Shown here one piece after another: positions 45,744-55,648 of a DNA stretch of 64,000 bases. A program made the translations under genes and the position numbers. The notes under the pieces are model-generated. The model was not told the origin of the DNA and made no database searches. It saw only the letters and a program-made list of their open reading frames with translations. This DNA is from Oegoconia quadripuncta (lineage: Eukaryota > Arthropoda > Insecta > Lepidoptera > Autostichidae): assembly GCA_949316235.1 (NCBI GenBank), contig OX438749.1, positions 16,942,414 to 17,006,413 of the forward strand, written 5' to 3'. Numbering within the stretch: the first letter of the stretch is position 1; every line of letters starts with the position of its first letter.

Positions 45744-46077
45744 CCATCATCAATTGGGGCACAGCCTCCTCTGTAGAAGAGGGTATGGGCCATAATCCAC
45801 CTGGCCCAGTGCGGATTAGTCGATTTGAGATAGACCATCATGACATGACTGTCAGTATTTTGATGCTGCCTCTGTTTAAGCCAGCAGGTTGGCTTAATGA
45901 CTGCCTTATATAACCGTTATTTCCAACAACCGGGATCTCGTATTTAACATGACCTCCTAAGCACGCCAACACTCGTATGAAAGTACCATTAGTGGTCACC
46001 CATTCAAGAACTAACCAAGATGTTGCTTGACTTTGTTTATCGTAAACAAGTAGCGAATGCCAGTCGCAGTTAGATTC
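45744..46077 (-). mobile_element. 5S rRNA-headed SINE, full length
   Basis: The complement of 45995-46042 reads CGATAAACAAAGTCAAGC, AACATC, then GGTTAGTTCTTGAATGGG and TGACC. This follows 5S rRNA from its A-box region (GAAGTTAAGCAACATC) into the C-box region. Leftward come the family body and the 3' module with CATCATCAATTGGGGCACAG. Confidence 0.8.
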
Positions 46078-46904
46078 AAGTCATACATACATGATACATG
46101 ATACTGATACGTGCCTCTGCAATGGAGGCAGTTGATACGCGTTGGCGCTAATAGCCTTACGCGTTATTGGGGAATAAATAACACCCTTACCTTCACATTT
46201 ATAAGGAGTTAAGATGAGACACGCTTGCCTAAAAATAAATAAAATATCGTCGAGAATCAACAACGTTCCTTTTTTCCCTAACGCGTAATCATACGACAGA
46301 CGAAGACGAATCTAAACGAGCGCAATTTACATACACCTTCCTTTGATCTAAAATGTAGAAAATTCTTCCCCTTCACATGTAAAGGATGTATAAAATATAT
46401 CTAAATTAATATTTATTTTATTGAGTTACAAATATGAAAGATTTTTGCGACATCTTGCCTACTTCCGACGATATGTATGGCACCCAAAGACTCAGCTAAT
46501 TCAATTATATTTCGTTCAAACTCATATCGCTTATAATTCCAAATGTAATTCATCTTTTGTTTGACTGTAGCTTACAGAATATAATAATATGCATCATTTC
46601 AATAGCTTTATTTTCCACTGCTAAGGTACAACCTGCTCTCACTATTAGAGGGTCTGGCCTGGACTACGCGGACCCAGAACGGATTGGTGGACATGTGTCA
46701 ATGATCGCCTGATAGCCAATGATCCCGCCTTCACACTCTTTTTCCTATAAGCTGGGATCAACAGTGATACCTACTGAGAGTAGACGATGCTCTACATTAT
46801 TCTATTGCTACCTTGGACACCAAACTATTTAAAGAAAGAAATAGGGTGAAAAAGTAAGAAAGGAGGTTTCCCAATTCCCTCTGGCAAATGGAAGTGGGAA
46901 GACT
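46078..46904. other. Gene-free stretch
   Basis: No gene. 46740-46870 shares words with 18700-18850. Confidence 0.4.
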
Positions 46905-47250
46905 CCAGATCACCCAAATGGCAATGAAGAGAGCTATGCTCGGAGTCTCCCTGTGGGATCGAAGCAGAAATGAAGAGATCCGCAGGAGAACCAAGGTGAC
47001 CGATATAGCCCAAAGAATTGCCAAACTTAAGTGGTACATTGCTCGTAGGACCGATGACCTTTGGGGCGCAAAAGATTCTCGAGTGGCGCCCACGCACCTG
47101 AAGACGCAGCGTGGGTAGGCCCACTACGAGGTGGAATGACTAATTGGTAAAGATCGCGGGAAGCCACTGGATGCAGACAGCGCAGGACCAATCATTGTGG
47201 AGATCTTTGTCCAACAGTGTACGTCTTTCGGCTGATGTGATGATGATGAT
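46905..47250 (+). pseudogene. RTE-type LINE reverse transcriptase C-terminus
   Basis: Plus-strand translation contains ITQMAMKRAMLGVSLWDRSR and RTKVTDIAQRIAKLKW, then ARRTDDLWG and a frame break. It ends GTCTTTCGGCTGATG with a TGATGATGATGA tail. Clear RTE-like C-terminus, non-functional. Confidence 0.78.
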
Positions 47251-47319
47251 GAAATGGGAGTGTAGTCAAAAAAATACAAAATGGCATTAGAGTAAACGCT
47301 ATGGGGTAGGAAGTGTTGT

Positions 47320-47470
47320 AAAGCGCATCTCACAGTCAGTTTTCAAGCCGCCTTTGTAAGCCATTGACTTCGCTTCTATTCTATTGACCGCGCCTGATGT
47401 TGCTTCGAAAACAAATAGCGAAAGTTACTGAAATACGAGTGCTTCAACAACACAATTATTATGCATAAGT
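47320..47470 (-). mobile_element. 5S rRNA-headed SINE, partial
   Basis: The complement near 47390-47420 reads TTTTCGAAGCAACATCAGGC then GCGGTCAATAG, matching 5S rRNA GAAGTTAAGCAACATCGGGC with a small deletion. Only the head and part of the body remain. Confidence 0.6.
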
Positions 47471-47644
47471 TAAAACAATTTTAAAAACAAAACTAATATT
47501 TTCTTTCCTAACGTCGTATTATTTTTCATTTCTTCTATTCTTTATATAAGAGGGTGTTGATTCTGTGAGCACGTTTGCGTTCTTATGTTTTGTCCGTAAA
47601 AACGTACCCCTATCTATATCTTACTCGTAGATACGAGATAGAGA

Positions 47645-47826
47645 CTTAGATAAGTCTGCCGCCAAACAATGTTAGCATTGTTGTGATCTGGTTATCAGAG
47701 ATAAGATAGCCAGTTCCCCAAATAAGATGGGGTTTCGGGTCAGTACGCTTTCTCTTTCGGTCTCATCTTCACTCAACATCAGGTGTGATTGAGGACAAGT
47801 GCTAACCCGCTGTGCTTGAAAAAAAG
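47645..47826 (+). mobile_element. SINE family A, 5'-truncated
   Basis: Runs from TTAGATAAGTCTGCCGCC to the A-rich tail, lacking the tRNA head. Confidence 0.8.
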
Positions 47827-48115
47827 AAAACAAGACCTTTCTACGGTCTGCTTTATATTCAGTAAAACTTAACATATACTTTTTGCTGTAAAATAACATT
47901 TGCGTATGTATCACATAAAGGTGTGCAAACTTTTCCAAGCCAAAATCGTTGGATTTCAATTTCATTTTTATTTCTAGTGTTGCAGTTACAAAATTGGTTA
48001 GAATGACCCAATTTTAAGTTTGGTCACAAACTGCGACATATATTTTCCCGTTTCGTATCTGGGTATAAATTTTCAGTTAGCTAATGGTTCGAAATAGTTA
48101 CAACTATCACTGATT

Positions 48116-48430
48116 TTTAACCCCCGAGGAGAAACGGCGGGTGTTATTGTATTGTAAGAGGGGTTGCGCTGAAAACCAGCGCTGTCAACTGCCCGTCGTA
48201 GGGCAGCAAATTCTTATATTTGTTGGCAATAAATACTTAATCTATAATAAATCCATGTGTTTGACGCGTTGTGTGAGTGAGTCCAATCTTTGTCTAGATA
48301 AATCTCAGTAATGCGCGGTCCAATTTGGGTGCGATTTTTATATTAAAGACTAAACGAGTGAACAACTTATTGGCCATGTTGAATGAACATCGATTAAGCC
48401 GTTTTGAAAATATTTATCTTTTAACACGGT
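48116..48430 (+). repeat. Hairpin-led dispersed repeat with an insertion
   Basis: Starts TTTTTAACCCCCGAGGAG with a CGGCGGGTGTTA partner, so the terminus can fold. It resumes at about 48240 (CCATGTGTTTGACGCG, TCTCAGTAATGCGCGGTCC). About 80 bp between includes GCTGAAAACCAGCGCTGTC, also present at 49395. Confidence 0.5.
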
Positions 48431-48542
48431 CGTTTAGTGTCGTTTTCAAATTTTTTGAATTTGAATTTGGATTTCTTTTCGTTATTTACCAATCAAACTT
48501 AGTGCCTATACCCAACATTATTCCACACGTAATCGCACCCAT

Positions 48543-48593
48543 AAACTCCGTTTTGTAAATCGTAGTTGTTTAAATTGAGCCATAGAGGTGATC
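48543..48593 (-). mobile_element. SINE family A head fragment
   Basis: TTGTTTAAATTGAGCCATAG then AGG is the complement of the A-box end of family A. It touches the tandem array at 48616. Confidence 0.55.
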
Positions 48594-48615
48594 TGTCTCT
48601 CTCACACCTAGTCGA

Positions 48616-48932
48616 TTTAATGACATTAAAGCTACTTCATCGTGTGGGTGTGTGGGTATACATAAGGTATCACTGTCACCGGCGGCAACCGACTGTAGAC
48701 TGGCTTGAAGCATGCAGATGCTTTATTTAATGACATTAAAGTTACTTCATCGTTTCGGTGTGTGGGTATACATAAGGTATCACTGTCACCGGCGGCAACC
48801 GTCTGTAGACTGGCTTGAAGCAGATGCTTTATTTATTGACATTAAAGTTACTTCATCGTGTCGGTGTGTGGGTATACATAAGGTATCACTGTCACCGGCG
48901 GCAACCGTCTGTAGATTGGCTTGAAACAGATA
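48616..48932 (+). repeat. Three-copy tandem array, 106-110 bp
   Basis: Units at 48616, 48726 and 48832, each with TGACATTAAAG, ACTTCATCGT, GTGTGGGTATACATAAGG and CACCGGCGGCAACC. The second unit is four bases shorter than the first. Confidence 0.9.
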
Positions 48933-50029
48933 TTAATACTAATAATACTAATAACAGTAATTATAGTATAGTACTCATGCACATACCCTGTCAGGGTGAA
49001 GCAGCGGTCAGAGGACGTCCTGTCTAATTTATTTACCTACTATACAATTTATTTATTTTCTTTATTTCCCTTTTGAAGAACCAACAACAAGAATTAAGTA
49101 TATGTGAGATAATTTAATAATGCAATGTTATGTGCGAGTTCAGATTATTATTATAAGAATTACAGTTTATATATTTTTGATATTTATGTTTTCCGTTAGT
49201 AAATGAATGAATTGAATTGTTGTTATTTAATAATTTATTATTGTGTTTTATTTTAATTATGGAATATTTATTATTATTATATTAATAAATTTATTTACAT
49301 TATACTAGTCTATACCTTCACAGATTCACTACATCCATATGCTGCTCAGTATTATACTGCCGTAGCTTCCATGCGTCACTGGGCAATCGGGAGCACTGAA
49401 AACCAGCGCTGTCATTCGTCGCAGCATGAGATGAGTGCTAACCCATTTGTACACGCCGCAACACGTGACATCATTCTGCACATTTTATTTAAAATTTGCA
49501 TTTTTTTTTACCCGACAGGCCAAGAAAGTAGGATAATGTTTTTAGCTATAGGTAATGTTTGTATCGTGGCGTTCATAATAAATTGTTCTTATATCTTCAG
49601 ATACATATTATTAAAAATATCAAAAAACTTGGTAGAGATATTATTGTGATCTTTCTTTTTTAAAGCGTAGATAACAGATTTCAAGCGAATTAAAGTGAAG
49701 AGCTGACTTTAACTGAACTGAAGTTGTTTAAGAGCTACAAATTAATTTGAAAGAGTCCGCTTTATATCTGCTCCAGATGAAGTTTAGTGAAATTGGATTG
49801 TCACTCGGCAGAAGCTGTTTTCACTTCGCTGGTTTTAATAAAACTACTAACTGTTGCGGTTCACCTAGGAAGTGCTTCGTTGTCTTCGAGCTAAATCTTA
49901 AAATCAATATGCCAGCGAACAGTCTACTGAAATCCAAACACAAACATTTTTATATCGGACTAATAATACCACAAACATTTACATTTTTTGCGTGGTCTTT
50001 AGTAAGTATGTAAAATAGGGGTCTATATC
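48933..50029. other. Gene-free stretch
   Basis: No gene. The 92-codon (49371) and 88-codon (49747) frames show no recognised motif. Confidence 0.4.
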
Positions 50030-50335
50030 TCTTAGATTGGGACACGAGTAACATAGCCGGTAGTCCCTAGACCTATAATAGCACGTCCCGATGCGTCACG
50101 TCTATGCCCCTGAGAAGGGGGTCGTGGGCGGTCAGAGGGCTTTGGCCGTTCTTTCACCAGTGGCGACCGCCCCATGGATGGCAGCGGTGGTACGACGTGG
50201 TCTGGTCCCGCTGCAGCCGACATCGGCGAACTTGTGCAGCTTGGCTACTTGGCCAGCCCGGGGAGGGCTTCAGCGGAGCGCTAGGGGAGCACCGGTAGTT
50301 GTTCATTTGAGTTCCCGGTGTTCTCCGACAAGCGC
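50030..50335. other. GC-rich island of unknown origin
   Basis: Much more GC-rich than its surroundings and open in several frames on both strands, none recognised. Probably a piece of a GC-rich LINE. It ends where a SINE A piece begins. Confidence 0.35.
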
Positions 50336-50340
50336 TGAGC

Positions 50341-50468
50341 AATCTGCGGCCAAGCAGCAATGTTAATAGCATTGTTGTGTTCCGGTTGTCAGAGATAAGA
50401 TAGCCAGTCCCCCTAATGTGTTGGGGTTTCCGGGTCAGTACGCTTCCACCTTCGACCTCATCTTCACT
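50341..50468 (+). mobile_element. SINE family A, internal piece
   Basis: AATCTGCGGCCAAGCAGCAA to CCTCATCTTCACTT. Lacks head and tail. Confidence 0.8.
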
Positions 50469-50545
50469 TCAATTCTTCTATTTTTCTGGTACTACCTGAA
50501 CATACAAAATATGGAAATAAAAAAATATCGCTTAAAGTAGTTATG

Positions 50546-50868
50546 CGATGACTGGCGCGGTCAGTCCTTGGATGGGTGACCACTAGTGGCATTGTAATAC
50601 TTACGAGTGGCTTACATCGGAGTGCGCGTTAAAAAGTCGGTCCCAGTTGTTTTCAATTGAAGGCAGTCTATAAGCCAAGTCGACCAGCGGTCTACAGGGG
50701 TGACTTAAAAGCACCGACTGTCAGATGGCCACTAGTCTGCCACAAACCTACTAATCCGCACTGGGACCGCGTGGTGGGTTTTGGTCCATACCATCTCCCA
50801 GTCAGAGGAAGCTGTGCCCCAACAGTGGGGCCATGTAAAGCTGTTGATGATTATCATGATCGATGACA
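50546..50868 (+). mobile_element. 5S rRNA-headed SINE
   Basis: 50559-50581 reads GGTCAGTCCTTGGATGGG then TGACC, one difference in 23 from the 5S rRNA C-box region as I remember it for moths. The 5' part of the 5S head is absent. Body ACTGTCAGATGGCCACTAG; 3' module CGCACTGGGACCGCGTGGTG, CCCCAACAGTGGGGCCATGT and a TGATGATT tail. Confidence 0.82.
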
Positions 50869-51783
50869 TTATAGCAGTAAGTATAAAGAAACAAATTACA
50901 ATAGGCCCATTACTAATGAACTTCCAAGATAATAGACGGGTTATCCAAATACCTACAGAGTGGTGGCCCAGAGAACGGTTGTTCTGTTATACGTATTACA
51001 ATTACGAATAAATAGCTATTAGCTATTAATCAAATTAAAATGATTATAATAATTGCAACCACACGCTGCAACCTTGAAGCTAGTCAAAAGTCTTAACATT
51101 ATAGACCCAGCGTTATTCCTCAACAAACAAACAAACTTTGCCTTTGTTCAAATTTACTTTATGCTCTCCCAAAATCTGTACACAACGGGTCTTAGAAACG
51201 TAGGCCCCCTCATCGTATAATAAGACGTCAACCAATAATTACTATGCGTAATCTCCATGGACAAAAGCAAGTGTTGTACATTGTCATCGCCTTGAATTTA
51301 TAAAATTGGATAAAAGCCTCTCATTTGGGAGTCTTCCCGCGGCTCAGCTAAGGTTAAACCTCATTTACTTCGTGTCAACGTGAAATACGGTAATGTCTTT
51401 CACGATTTTACCGCGGGAAATTTAGGAGAAAAGAGGAAATAAATTTGAACAAGGAACAATCCGAAACCATTGCATCATTATACAAGATTAATAATGCCGG
51501 CGGGTCAGTAACCAGACGGTTGGAAATATCGTCTTTCGCTAATAAAGGAGAGCAGACTTGACAAAATAAACAACTCTAAGCGTTTTAAGGGCGAAGGGGT
51601 CAGGGGCGACCAGTAAATTAAAGTTGTAATTGAGATATGATGCGTACCGGACATGCATAGACCAGGTAGGGGTATGTACCCGTTACACCTGAAAGACTCA
51701 GAGATCGCTATTCGCTAGATCATCGAGAAAATGCTCACTTTAACTTCATTAGTAATGTAGTGGTATCGGACACTTATGAACAT
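50869..51783. other. Gene-free stretch
   Basis: No gene or repeat that I recognise. Confidence 0.4.
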
Positions 51784-51794
51784 TTTTTTTTTCT

Positions 51795-52353
51795 TTTTTT
51801 TTTTTAATATACACACATCTAGTTCCACACTAACCAACTATAGGATTGTGTTGTGGATACCAAATGGTTGATATACTACATAAATACATTTTTTTTTGTA
51901 AATTAATACTTATTATAAATGAAAACATCCATAACGACCTGTTTGGTGTAATGGTTAGCAACTCTGACCACTATACCAAAAGGTTGCGGGTTCGAATCCC
52001 GCTAGGGGCATATGTTTGTATGATGAATACGGACATGTGTACCCGAGTTATGGATGTTTTCATTTATAATAAGTATTTATTTACAAAAAAAATGTATTTA
52101 TGTATTATATCAACCATCTGGTATCCACAACACAAGCATATAGTTGCTTACTGTGGAACTAGATGGCGCTGTGTGTATGTCTAAGGATATTTATTTATTT
52201 TATTTATTTATTTATAACTTGGGTACAAATGTCCGTATTCACAAACATATGCCCCTAGCGGGATTCGAACCCGCAACATTTCAGTCGTCAAATTATTAAG
52301 TAGCGCTCTAAGTCGTCAATTATTAAGTACCCAATTAGTAGACCACATAGGTG
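51795..52353 (-). mobile_element. SINE family C, split by a second SINE C
   Basis: The 3' half (51795-51935, ATCTAGTTCCACACTAACC to CATCCATAAC) and the tRNA-like half (52219-52353, CCCTAGCGGGATTCGAACCC) are on the minus strand and join in register when 51936-52218 is removed. The head end is rearranged near 52280-52330 by a repeated TCGTCAAATTATTAAGTA. Confidence 0.82.
51936..52213 (+). mobile_element. SINE family C nested inside SINE C
   Basis: Full plus-strand copy: GACCTGTTTGGTGTAATGG (A box), GGTTCGAATCCCGC (B box), TGTGGAACTAGATGGCGCTG near the end, TATT-rich tail. ATAAC flanks it at 51931-51935 and 52214-52218. Younger than the copy it splits. Confidence 0.85.
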
Positions 52354-52371
52354 ATTTTAACTACTACTGCC

Positions 52372-52508
52372 CCAGTAGCATGGCATCGTTTGTAGTGCAC
52401 GACGCGACTTGAGAGTGGAATAGTTGTATATTTCGTCCAAACGAATGAACAGGACAAATATTATCTCGCGCGACATAAACGTTTATCGCGCTTGTCATGC
52501 TCCTAGTG
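52372..52508 (+). mobile_element. Small MITE family F
   Basis: About 137 bp with short inverted ends (CCAGTAGCATG and complement of GAGCATGAC). The interior has ATATTATCTCGCGCGA and the palindrome ATAAACGTTTAT. A second, inverted copy lies at 59067. Confidence 0.65.
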
Positions 52509-53578
52509 CAGCAAACCAATTTCATCGTCGCCCTACGCTGTTTAGTTTTCAGATTCTTATTACCTATAGCATGTCGTCTGTAGTTGTCACCTTTGGCCCA
52601 TTCACGAACATCATACGTAATTCTCAATTTGATAGATTTTTTGTTAATTATACAGTAAAGAGTATTTGATTGATTTTCTTTCACCCAAATTTGGGCCTGT
52701 GCGTAAATGTCATACTATAAAAGTAAGTACCATAAGAGTATTCACAATTATAAAAAAAAAGTGGCGGTTTTTATAAATAATTTTAAATACTCGAAAATAA
52801 CCATACTTAAAGTTATTTCAGTGTTATTTATAATTAGCTTTAAATCTTATCGAGGGCAGGTCAGAGCTATTTCTTTTTATTTATTCTGTGTGGAATAAAC
52901 CCGCCTAACCGATTTCAACAATTGAACAAGTCAATCGTTTCACGAAAAACATTACCCTCCTTTTTGGGTCTGTCGGGTAAAAATAATGACCAAGAAAGAA
53001 AAGAAACGCGCGGAAAGTAGCTTCTTCATGATGAAATTTTATAACGAAACAATCACGATACTCGGATAAATTTTTATAACAATTGTTTTAATTAATACTA
53101 AAATGTTCCATACCAAAGAAAAAACGATCGGTGTGGGTTCCATCCGCCCAATCACACGCGATTTTCTCCAAAACTATCTAATTTGGCACAAAGAGTGATA
53201 GCCCTATTGAATAAAAGTATAGTTTTAAAAAGTTGGAGTTTGGTTCAATTTAGAAGAGTATACTGAAAAGATTTCTTTATTATTATTTATTTGTGTTAAA
53301 AAACAGTGAACACAATAAGTACTTATAAAATAATCATTACTACCTACTACACTATATGTATACTATACTATATATATATATATTTCTTTTTCCCTATGTA
53401 GTTGAGGAGTGATTGCACAATTACTAGTAGATACTTATCTAGTTATATTTTATTTATAAATAATATAATCCATAGTACAATTACTAACTCGTATATTTAA
53501 AATGAGGATAAGCGAGGACCTCGTTTTACCTGTGGGGTACCTACTAATGAGGCACCACGCTTTTGAGGTGAGGTTTTT
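52509..53578. other. Gene-free stretch
   Basis: Contains the ATTACCCTCC...GTCGGGTAAAAA hairpin motif at 52952-52983 and a TA-rich run near 53360. No gene. Confidence 0.45.
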
Positions 53579-53849
53579 ACCGCCTCCGTGGCTCAATGTA
53601 AACAACATTGAGTTTACGAATAGTGTTTAGTACTCGGTTTGGTTGGTGGTAGGTCATTTTAAATGACCGCCCGGCTAGCTACCACATTCTTACCTAAATA
53701 AAACAATGTTAATAGCATTGTTATGTTCCGATTTTCCGAGATACGTAAGCCAGTCCCCAATGTAAGATACGCTTACACCTTCGGCCTCATCTTCACTTAA
53801 CATCAGATGTGATTAAGGTCCAGTGCAAACCTGTTGTGCATAAAAAAAA
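53579..53849 (+). mobile_element. SINE family A without B box
   Basis: The head CCTCCGTGGCTCAATGT is intact, but about 33 bp holding the B box are missing (GTTTACGAATAGTGTTTAGT). Body and A-rich tail follow. Such a copy should be a poor polymerase III template. Confidence 0.82.
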
Positions 53850-53934
53850 GGGTGTGGTAACTGTTCAGTTAATCAATGTCCTAGTTCAGTAACAGTAATA
53901 ATTGTATTGGTTTCGCTACAGAAATGTTGCTTGC

Positions 53935-54200
53935 GTTTTTCAGTAAGTGGTACTGGCAGAATAACCAGCGCAGTGGTATGGACCGATATCTGTGCTGCAG
54001 CATATGCTGAGTCAGAGCCCTTTCAGTGCACAGTGGGTACAGCCCATCGATGGGAAAATCTTGTATGTTGTGCGTCAGTATATTAAGCTTTCGTTTATTT
54101 ATTTATTTTATTTGTTGATTACATAGGGTTTATTGTTGTTGTTCTTCTATTTTGGTTGTATGTACTGTGCAGTGAATAAATGTTTTTATCTATCTATCTA
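53935..54200 (+). repeat. Dispersed repeat with (ATCT)n tail
   Basis: ATAACCAGCGCAGTGGTATG, CAGCATATGCTGAG, then GTGCAGTGAATAAATG and TTATCTATCTATCTAAC. The AATAAA and short tandem tail suggest the 3' end of a LINE. A related inverted piece is at 23250. Confidence 0.5.
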
Positions 54201-55135
54201 ACATGTATTAACTCGTTACCTTTTACACGCTTCCCCGAAGGTCTTGGCTGGCTGTTGTTTGTCCTCGATCCTTTGTACTCAGTCAGCTCACTCGTTCACC
54301 TCCCTCGCGTACGCTCGTTAGTTTTTTACTCTCTTTGAACACTAAACTGAAGTGAGGTGAGGAGATAAATGAGGTGGTTCCGTGTTGAAATACGAGAAAC
54401 CCTTCATTTATCCGCGACGAGGAATTCAAACGAGGTACCTCACGAACATGGACCTCATCACTAAAATACTATTCTACTATAGTACAATACGACAAAGATG
54501 GTTAGGTATACGTTTTATTGTCATTGCATTTACCAACATAACTAAAAGATCTCTCTACGAGTGTACAACTCTACAATTTGACTCGTGACTTTGAGACGTG
54601 ATTGTCATGAATTTCACGAGTCACCAGACACTGTTCAATTGGATATTAGTCTAAGCAATAATTCACGTGTCAATTTCACGTGTTCACTCCCAATCGAATG
54701 CTGTCGATACGTACGTTTCCTGTTTACCCGGGAGTGAATTTCTGAGTTACTCGGATTCGAAATATTCCTCGATGTGATAATAAGTAATAATAATAAATCT
54801 TTATTTACCAAACTTATTACATTTCATCTTATGTAGTATTTATTGAAATATTCAGGGTCGTCACAGAGATTGAAGGTACAATAATCAATCAAGCAATTAC
54901 TGTTTATTGCACAAGTAACAAAAGCTATAATTTATGTTAAGATATTGCTTGCTCACTCATACAAAGCGATATGCTCCTCATGAAAATGAGAGATAAACAA
55001 ACGAAATAAACGCCAAATATATCCTACTATGTGACAGATATCTTAAAGTCAGAGGCGCTCTCTTTCATAATAAATTAACAACTATTATAGCCAAAGAACC
55101 AGAAAATTTCTAGTGCCCAAGATATTTAACGTTTT
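54201..55135. other. Gene-free stretch
   Basis: No gene. The 68-codon frame at 54382-54588 has no recognised motif. Confidence 0.4.
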
Positions 55136-55228
55136 CCTCAAGATATAAAAAGTGACAATGTGCCTAAATCATTTAAGACTAAAATAAAAAAGTTCCTGTT
55201 AGAAAAGTTTAACAAATCATGCTTGTAA
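55136..55228 (+). pseudogene. LINE reverse transcriptase last codons
   Basis: Translates PQDIKSDNVPKSFKTKIKKF then LLEKFNKSCL and stop, a typical Jockey-like C-terminus. The upstream region (from about 55020) is frame-broken. Its untranslated tail appears interrupted by the Tc1-like transposon. Confidence 0.6.
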
Positions 55229-55376
55229 ATACATATGAAACGAAGCACATAATGTTATGTTCCATTTACCACGTATACTCGTAATACTGTGAAATTCACA
55301 AAAGTTTAAATAATGTGTTACAGTTACATTGTAAGAATATTAAAATCAAGGGAGTATATTTTCTGCCCATAAACTA

Positions 55377-55402
55377 CACTCTTTTGCAAAAAAAACGGGC
55401 AC
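55377..55402 (+). repeat. Tc1-like left inverted repeat
   Basis: CACTCTTTTGC, an A-run and CGGGCAC; inverted partner at 56958-56983, 25 of 26 identical. Confidence 0.93.
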
Positions 55403-55648
55403 CCAAGGAAATATACGTTCTTAGGTCGATTTCAGTTAATTAAATGAAATTTAATTGTTTGACGTAGTCTGTATACTAATAATCGTGTAAATTATACGCG
55501 TGAAGTGAATTCTAGCAATTTTTTTTATTAATTTTCGATAAATTCTTTAAAACCGATGTACACGGCCAAACAATAAGAAGTGGTCGGCAATAAAGACAAG
55601 AATATTTTTTTTACTTTTTAAATTAAATAAAGTTACAAATGTAAATAC

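Noticed and set aside
50091..50372. Overlapping GC-rich frames on both strands
   Set aside because: Open frames are expected in GC-rich DNA and none shows a known motif. I kept the region only as an unassigned GC-rich island.
50546..50600. 5S rRNA gene
   Set aside because: Only part of the 5S promoter region is present and it runs into a shared SINE body.
51846..52184. 112-codon protein
   Set aside because: Lies entirely across the junction and body of two nested SINE C copies.
52364..52684. 106-codon minus-strand frame
   Set aside because: Overlaps MITE F and AT-rich flank; the second copy of the MITE does not keep the frame.
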